Part shown: positions 59,170 through 64,000 of the stretch, in pieces | Position numbering within the stretch: position 1 is the first letter of the stretch | How the letters are laid out: every line of letters starts with the position of its first letter | From: Onchocerca volvulus | Lineage: Eukaryota > Nematoda > Chromadorea > Rhabditida > Onchocercidae | NCBI GenBank assembly: GCA_000499405.2 | Contig: HG738137.1 | Location: 8,879,609 to 8,943,608 of the forward strand | Length of the DNA: 64,000 nucleotides | Direction of reading: 5' to 3' | Program-made: the position numbers and the translations under genes | The notes under the pieces: model-generated | What the model was told of the DNA's origin: nothing | The model's input: the letters and a program-made list of their open reading frames with translations, nothing else | The model's database searches: none

Positions 59170-60100
59170 ATTTTTTTATTCTCAGTGTTGAATTTGGAAG
59201 CTTTAAAATTTGTTTGAAAGAAGAAAAATAAAATTATTATTTTATATTAAACGATAATAATACTGCATTAAACAATCTTACACAAAACTGCTGTTAATTA
59301 ATTTTGAAAAGGTTTTAAACTTAATTTTTTCAAGTTGCTATAGGAATAAGCAATAATCTATTCATTAATTATGATATGCGATTGTTACAGTTTAATTCAC
59401 AATTACTAACTCCTATGTTTTCTTATTACTGAAATTATTCCTCATTCATTGATGTTTATTCAACTGCATTTGATAATTTAAAAAGCATCTTTATCACAAT
59501 GTTGTCTTTCATTTTTTTTGCTTGGATCTTTTATACATATAAATAACGGTTTAATCATAGCGAAAAACAAAAACAAAAAAAAATCACCACAAAAATGATG
59601 AAATATTGAAATTATGTATTCTACTTCGGCTCATCCATTAATATTCATCGTTCATCTATTCTATTATTGTATTCTGTCCCGGTATTTTCCAAGCTATTAC
59701 ATCAAGAATTTAGCTCTTGTACAAAAAAAACAAAACAATTCGTTGCAAAAAAAAGCGATAATATTTCAACGAATAAAATGAGCACATTTAATTGCATTTG
59801 TGTAATAGCAATGCTTCTTATCATTTCATTTTTCATTTTTTCAATCAAATCCATTGGTATATTGATTACAAAAATATCGAAAAAAGGAAATTTCTTAATC
59901 TTAATGAGAAAAAAAAAACTATAAACTATTTATTGTTTATTTTTAAAATACGAAACAAAAAATCAAAAAAAAAAAAAAAAAAAATATTGTTGAATGGAAA
60001 AATTGGCCATCATTTCAAATTTACTATTTTCCCATTTTTTTATCCATGTCAACGAAACGCATAAATCCCGTTCCGTTATAATTTATAGTAATCTTGAAAT
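59170..60100. other. AT-rich DNA, no gene seen
   Basis: Long open frames (85 and 90 codons at 59667-60064) are Lys/Ile/Phe low complexity with A runs. I do not accept them as genes. Confidence 0.4.
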
Positions 60101-60108
60101 CAAGTTAG

Positions 60109-60187
60109 TATAAATTGAATGTTATAATATAAATATTTGGCAATCTAGCTATTCTAGCCAAATATTTTTTACAGTATTCAATTTATA
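60109..60187. repeat. Inverted repeat, arms of 31-33 nt
   Basis: TATAAATTGAAT...ATATTTGGC (60109-60141) pairs with GCCAAATATT...ATTCAATTTATA (60157-60187) around a 15-nt loop, with a few mismatches. It could be a small fold-back element. Confidence 0.7.
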
Positions 60188-60617
60188 TTAATTTAGTTAA
60201 AAATTCTTAATTTGACTTACTAGATTGAAAAATACCAAATTTGATATGAGATTTCATATAATTACTTTTGCTATCATCACTCATGTTATTTATTTTTATA
60301 CCAATAAAATTTGTATACTAAGTTGCCGTTACATTTTGCTTTTAGTACAGTTGATGATCGATTTCAATCGATTTAAAAATTTTCAGATTGTTTATTTTTT
60401 CTTTTACAATATATTTTCAGTTTTGATAACAAATTTAATTTAAAAATTCCCAATTTCTATAGATGTTATTTTGAAGATCAATGAATGATTAAAATGAAGC
60501 TTGATTATTTATTAGTTTAAAAAAAAGAAAATATTTGGTTTAATATCAATAAATAATTGAAATGAAGTTTGATTACTTAGCGAAATTAAAATAATAAAAT
60601 ATGACGAAATTTGATCA

Positions 60618-60745
60618 TAATAATAATAGAATATCGAATCAATTGATCGAATTGATAATAGAATAAAATTAAATATTTGTAATAATAATAGAATATCGTA
60701 ATAACAATAGGATATGGAAATAATAATAGAATATCGAATTATTAA
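60618..60745 (+). repeat. AATAATAATAGAATATCG repeat cluster
   Basis: The 18-bp word or close variants occurs four times, with shorter AATAATAGAAT remnants between. Confidence 0.7.
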
Positions 60746-60749
60746 ATAC

Positions 60750-61880
60750 TTCTAGGAAAAATTTTGGGACAATTAGAGAGGTGAAGGTTGCGGAGTTAGT
60801 TGTTTAGTTTAAAGATCGGAAAGTTCTCGATATATGAGGTATATATGTGGATATAAAAGTGGCAAGAAAATGATAATTAGCAAGTAGTTTTTTTTTTTTT
60901 TTGGATAAAATACCGCTTATTAAGAAATTTTAAATTTTCATCTAAATTTTGCCATAGTAATCAAAGTACTAAATGAGATTTCTTTTGTTGATAAGATAAG
61001 AAGAGTCAATACATAACAAAATTTTAGAATAAAAGCTGGTATAGATATCAAATTAATTTAAAAGTATTATCATCTTAAGATTGATGCTGCTTTTTTTTGC
61101 ATGAAAGGTGGTCAAAAAGATTTTTACTCTTAATTATTAATTTAATTTTATAAATTAGTAATCTTAGAATACAGTAATTTCAACATATTCATGTTTGAAA
61201 GATGTAAAGACATTATGTGTTGCATATGTTTCGATGACTTAGTTATCAAATATAAATCTAATTTTGATAATAATGGTAAAACTTATATCACCATAAAAAA
61301 TATAAGTATCACATAACATTATCATACGAGTTAAATTTGATATCAATGTATGTTATGGAAATCTAAAATTTGCTCTTTTATTTTGTGACTATTGAAGATG
61401 AAGTATGATTGATGAAAGATTTTACTTAGACAAATTTGACTTATTTGGACAAACTACTTAAATTTGAAATTGCAATCAATCATCAAACAATGAGATATTT
61501 CTATGCAAAAATATTCAATTAAAATTACGAATCAATGAATTAATTCGAAATGTTAGAAAATCAAAGAAAAAGAATTGATCAACAAAATAAAACTGAAATA
61601 ATTATTTTCTTTTCTTTCGAATACTATTGAGTAAAGCAAGAAGGATTATTTTAAAACGAATCATTCATCGTTTTGATAGAAAAATTTTCATGAATTGAAA
61701 AACAAAATGATAACCAATTCAATAGTCCGGATTTTACGGATTTTCCTTCTATTGGCTTATCGACCAGTTAATTGGGAATAATGAAGAGCAAAAACGAGGC
61801 ATACAATAATACTTTCATGAAAAAGTAGTATTTAAATTTGGCTTTAACAAGTTTAATTCATTTCGAATATTAATTTAAAA
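60750..61880. other. Intergenic DNA, nothing recognised
   Basis: One minus-strand stretch at 61650-61765 (LVDKPIEGKSVKSGLLNW-like) is open but has no splice partner. The rest is noncoding. Confidence 0.35.
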
Positions 61881-61883
61881 TAT

Positions 61884-61998
61884 TTAGCGCTTCATTTTAA
61901 TAAAAATAAAGTCTTCCCCAAATCTTAGAAATTGACAATTCGACGGTTTGATTTTGACGGAGGAGCGTCGAGTTACTAGAATAACAATACCTTCTGCT
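61884..61998 (-). CDS. Possible terminal exon of an unrecognised gene
   Basis: Follows an ATATCAG acceptor on the minus strand and reads AEGIVILVTRRSSVKIKPSN... for 37 codons to TAA, with clearly higher GC than its surroundings. No upstream exon was found. Confidence 0.3.
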
Positions 61999-62009
61999 CT
62001 GATATTATA

Positions 62010-64000
62010 GGCCAAATTTATCATACACCTCATTCGATACAGACTTTAATATTTCAATTTTTCTTTCTTAAAATAATTATTCTGTTAAAATTTGATTTTA
62101 TAAAAATATAGATAGAATTGCGAACTTCAGTTTTTGTATGTGATTATGGAATATTAAATCATAAAATAAATTTTTAAATAAATTCAACTTTATCTTTAAG
62201 CTTGAGTTTGATTTCGCACTGATACAATTATTCCTTTTCGATTTTTCAGTTTAATTAATATTTTAAATAAATGAAGGATTCGATGATGTATAAAGTGATG
62301 CACAATTTGAAATTGATAAGTCCATAAAAAATCTAGCAGTCAAAATTTTCATCACTTATTATGTCATGGATTCGTTAATGCAAAAAGTTTAGCAGAAATA
62401 TTTCATATGGTCAGAAGAATTATTGAATTTTTATTCTTTTATTTTCTCAAATTCACGAATTAATAAAGTCAGTTAAAAATTTGAAAAAAGGCATTTATCT
62501 CATAAAATTTTGAAATGTATTTTCCTTTTTCCCTCGTTTATAACAATTATTAAGATTTATTTTATTTAATAAATTTTGTTTCCCAAGATTTATTGCATAT
62601 TTGTTACTCAAATTCATGAATTTATATTTAAAAATAAAAAAAATTTTTTTTATTTGATAAATTTTTAAATGCATTTCATTCTCAATAAAATTTTTTTTTT
62701 TTTTAATTATTGAGGTTCATCGCTATTAGTCAATTTTTTTAATTGAAGTTTTTTTCGTTTTCTGAAACATAAGAATTTTTGATCAGTAAAAATAAAAAAA
62801 AAAAAAAAAAAAATTGCATTTATCTTAGAAATTTTAAAAGTATTCCCTCCATTTTCTAATTTATAATAATTATCAAAATTTACGGTGCATATTTATCATT
62901 GTCATAAGATGTCTTCATTTATATTCTTTTTATTTAACCAATTATTATTTATATTATATATGATTATATTTTTTTTCAATCATAAAAATATTTATCACCA
63001 TCATGCAGATATCTTTATTTGTATTATCTTGATTTAAGAAATTTTATAAATACTTAATATAAATTATACATATATATTCATTTATATTTATATTTGTATT
63101 TTTACACATAAATAAATTTTTTTTTTTTTTTAAATAGAAATGATACACACTATATGATACCGAAATGCATTACAGAACACCAATTATCAGACCAATTCGA
63201 TCCATTAAATTTTTTCTTCCACCAATTTTTCCCTCTTTTTTTTCATGCCCTTCAAATTTTATTATTCTACTCCTAAACGTTCCATTCAAACCATTAAAAA
63301 AATTTCAAAATTAAATTACAATAAAATTTCGTTCTACCAATTTCATCTTTGTTAGCATTTTGCATTTCTTTTCCTTTCTTTTTCTTTATTCCCTTTTTTC
63401 TGATGTATTTTATTACTTCCACTTGTGAATTTTTGCTATTTTTTTTTTCTTTTCCGTGGTAAAAACAATACAAAAGTTGAACGAAACGAAGTGTTCAAAT
63501 ATTTTCAAACATGTCTTTAAAAAAAAAAGAAAAAATTTATTCAGCCTAATTTGCAAATGAATTGAGATCGTGCATAATGATTAACTCTTTTTGCATGCCT
63601 TAATTTGCATACCTATTGATGCTTTTTTGCATTTCCATAAATAAAACTTTGGAAATGATATATTTGCGTGTCCCTGTCTGTTTCAACAGATAAGAATGAC
63701 TGATTATTCAAACAATGATAGGAATGAAATAAATGAACTTTACGATGATTTTTCTTTTCATCTTCATTGCTGATCTAAATAAAAGACATCATTTTGTTTT
63801 TGTTTTCTATTTGAATGTATTACTTTTTAATTATGAAACTTTCGCAAATTTTTCGTTGCTATATCCATGCATAAAGTTTTAATAATGGCAAAATACTGGA
63901 TTAAGAAAAGAGAAAAAGGAAATTAGATTTGAACAAAGATTATGTTTTTTTACTTGTTTTAATTTTTTTTTTCTAATTTTTGAATTGGTATCATATATTA
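62010..64000. other. AT-rich intergenic DNA, no gene seen
   Basis: Long A/T homopolymers (62690-62703, 62791-62812, 63117-63132) and AT-rich filler. No exon, RNA gene or structured repeat was recognised. Confidence 0.5.

Noticed and set aside
1..64000. CRISPR array, operon or bacterial features
   Set aside because: Spliced genes, nematode SL1 and transposon types show a eukaryotic nuclear sequence; no regularly spaced repeat-spacer array was seen.

Overview
The window is AT-rich eukaryotic DNA that I read as a nematode. Introns end in TTTCAG or TTCAG, exons are short (about 75-275 bp), and three repeat copies carry the nematode SL1 spliced leader, two of them matching it over all 22 nt. I cannot place the species or clade. 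Single Ns at 28817 and 49643 show this is a draft assembly.

Layout. 1-18.6 kb: no convincing gene, only homopolymer runs, microsatellites, several minisatellites and one isolated SL1-like sequence. 18.63-24.72 kb: a complete nine-exon F-box gene on the + strand; the splice model is in phase throughout and gives 553 codons. 25-27 kb: decayed coding-like scraps and short tandem repeats. 27.07-52.84 kb: a 25.8 kb block whose two ends are mirror-image Helitron termini (hairpin plus CTAG). It holds at least four rearranged Helitron copies (inverted arms A at 27.1-32.2 and B at 49.0-52.8, fragment C at 32.6-33.3, copy D at 42.8-48.5). Between them lie a G/C-run island (33.4-34.3), three diverged repeats of about 0.8 kb (35.4-37.5), a multi-exon decayed gene (37.6-42.2) and a microsatellite-flanked GC island (42.4). 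Outside the block, on the minus strand, are a CCDC28-like gene (54.6-56.4) and a few unassigned exon candidates up to 62 kb; the rest is empty AT-rich DNA.

The most interesting part is copy D. Its Rep reading frame is interrupted by a 1.55 kb insert from a circovirus-like ssDNA (CRESS) virus: an open capsid-like frame, a convergent Rep helicase fragment, and an inverted second copy of the Rep C-terminus. The capsid frame is fused in phase to the upstream Helitron frame. Arms A and B carry the same Helitron position without the insert. Copy D also holds two solo LTRs of about 580 bp (one with a perfect 5-bp target duplication), and a third LTR lies next to arm B. All three carry SL1 immediately after an AATAAA. 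I see no intact autonomous transposon: every Helitron frame is broken by shifts, inversions or stops.
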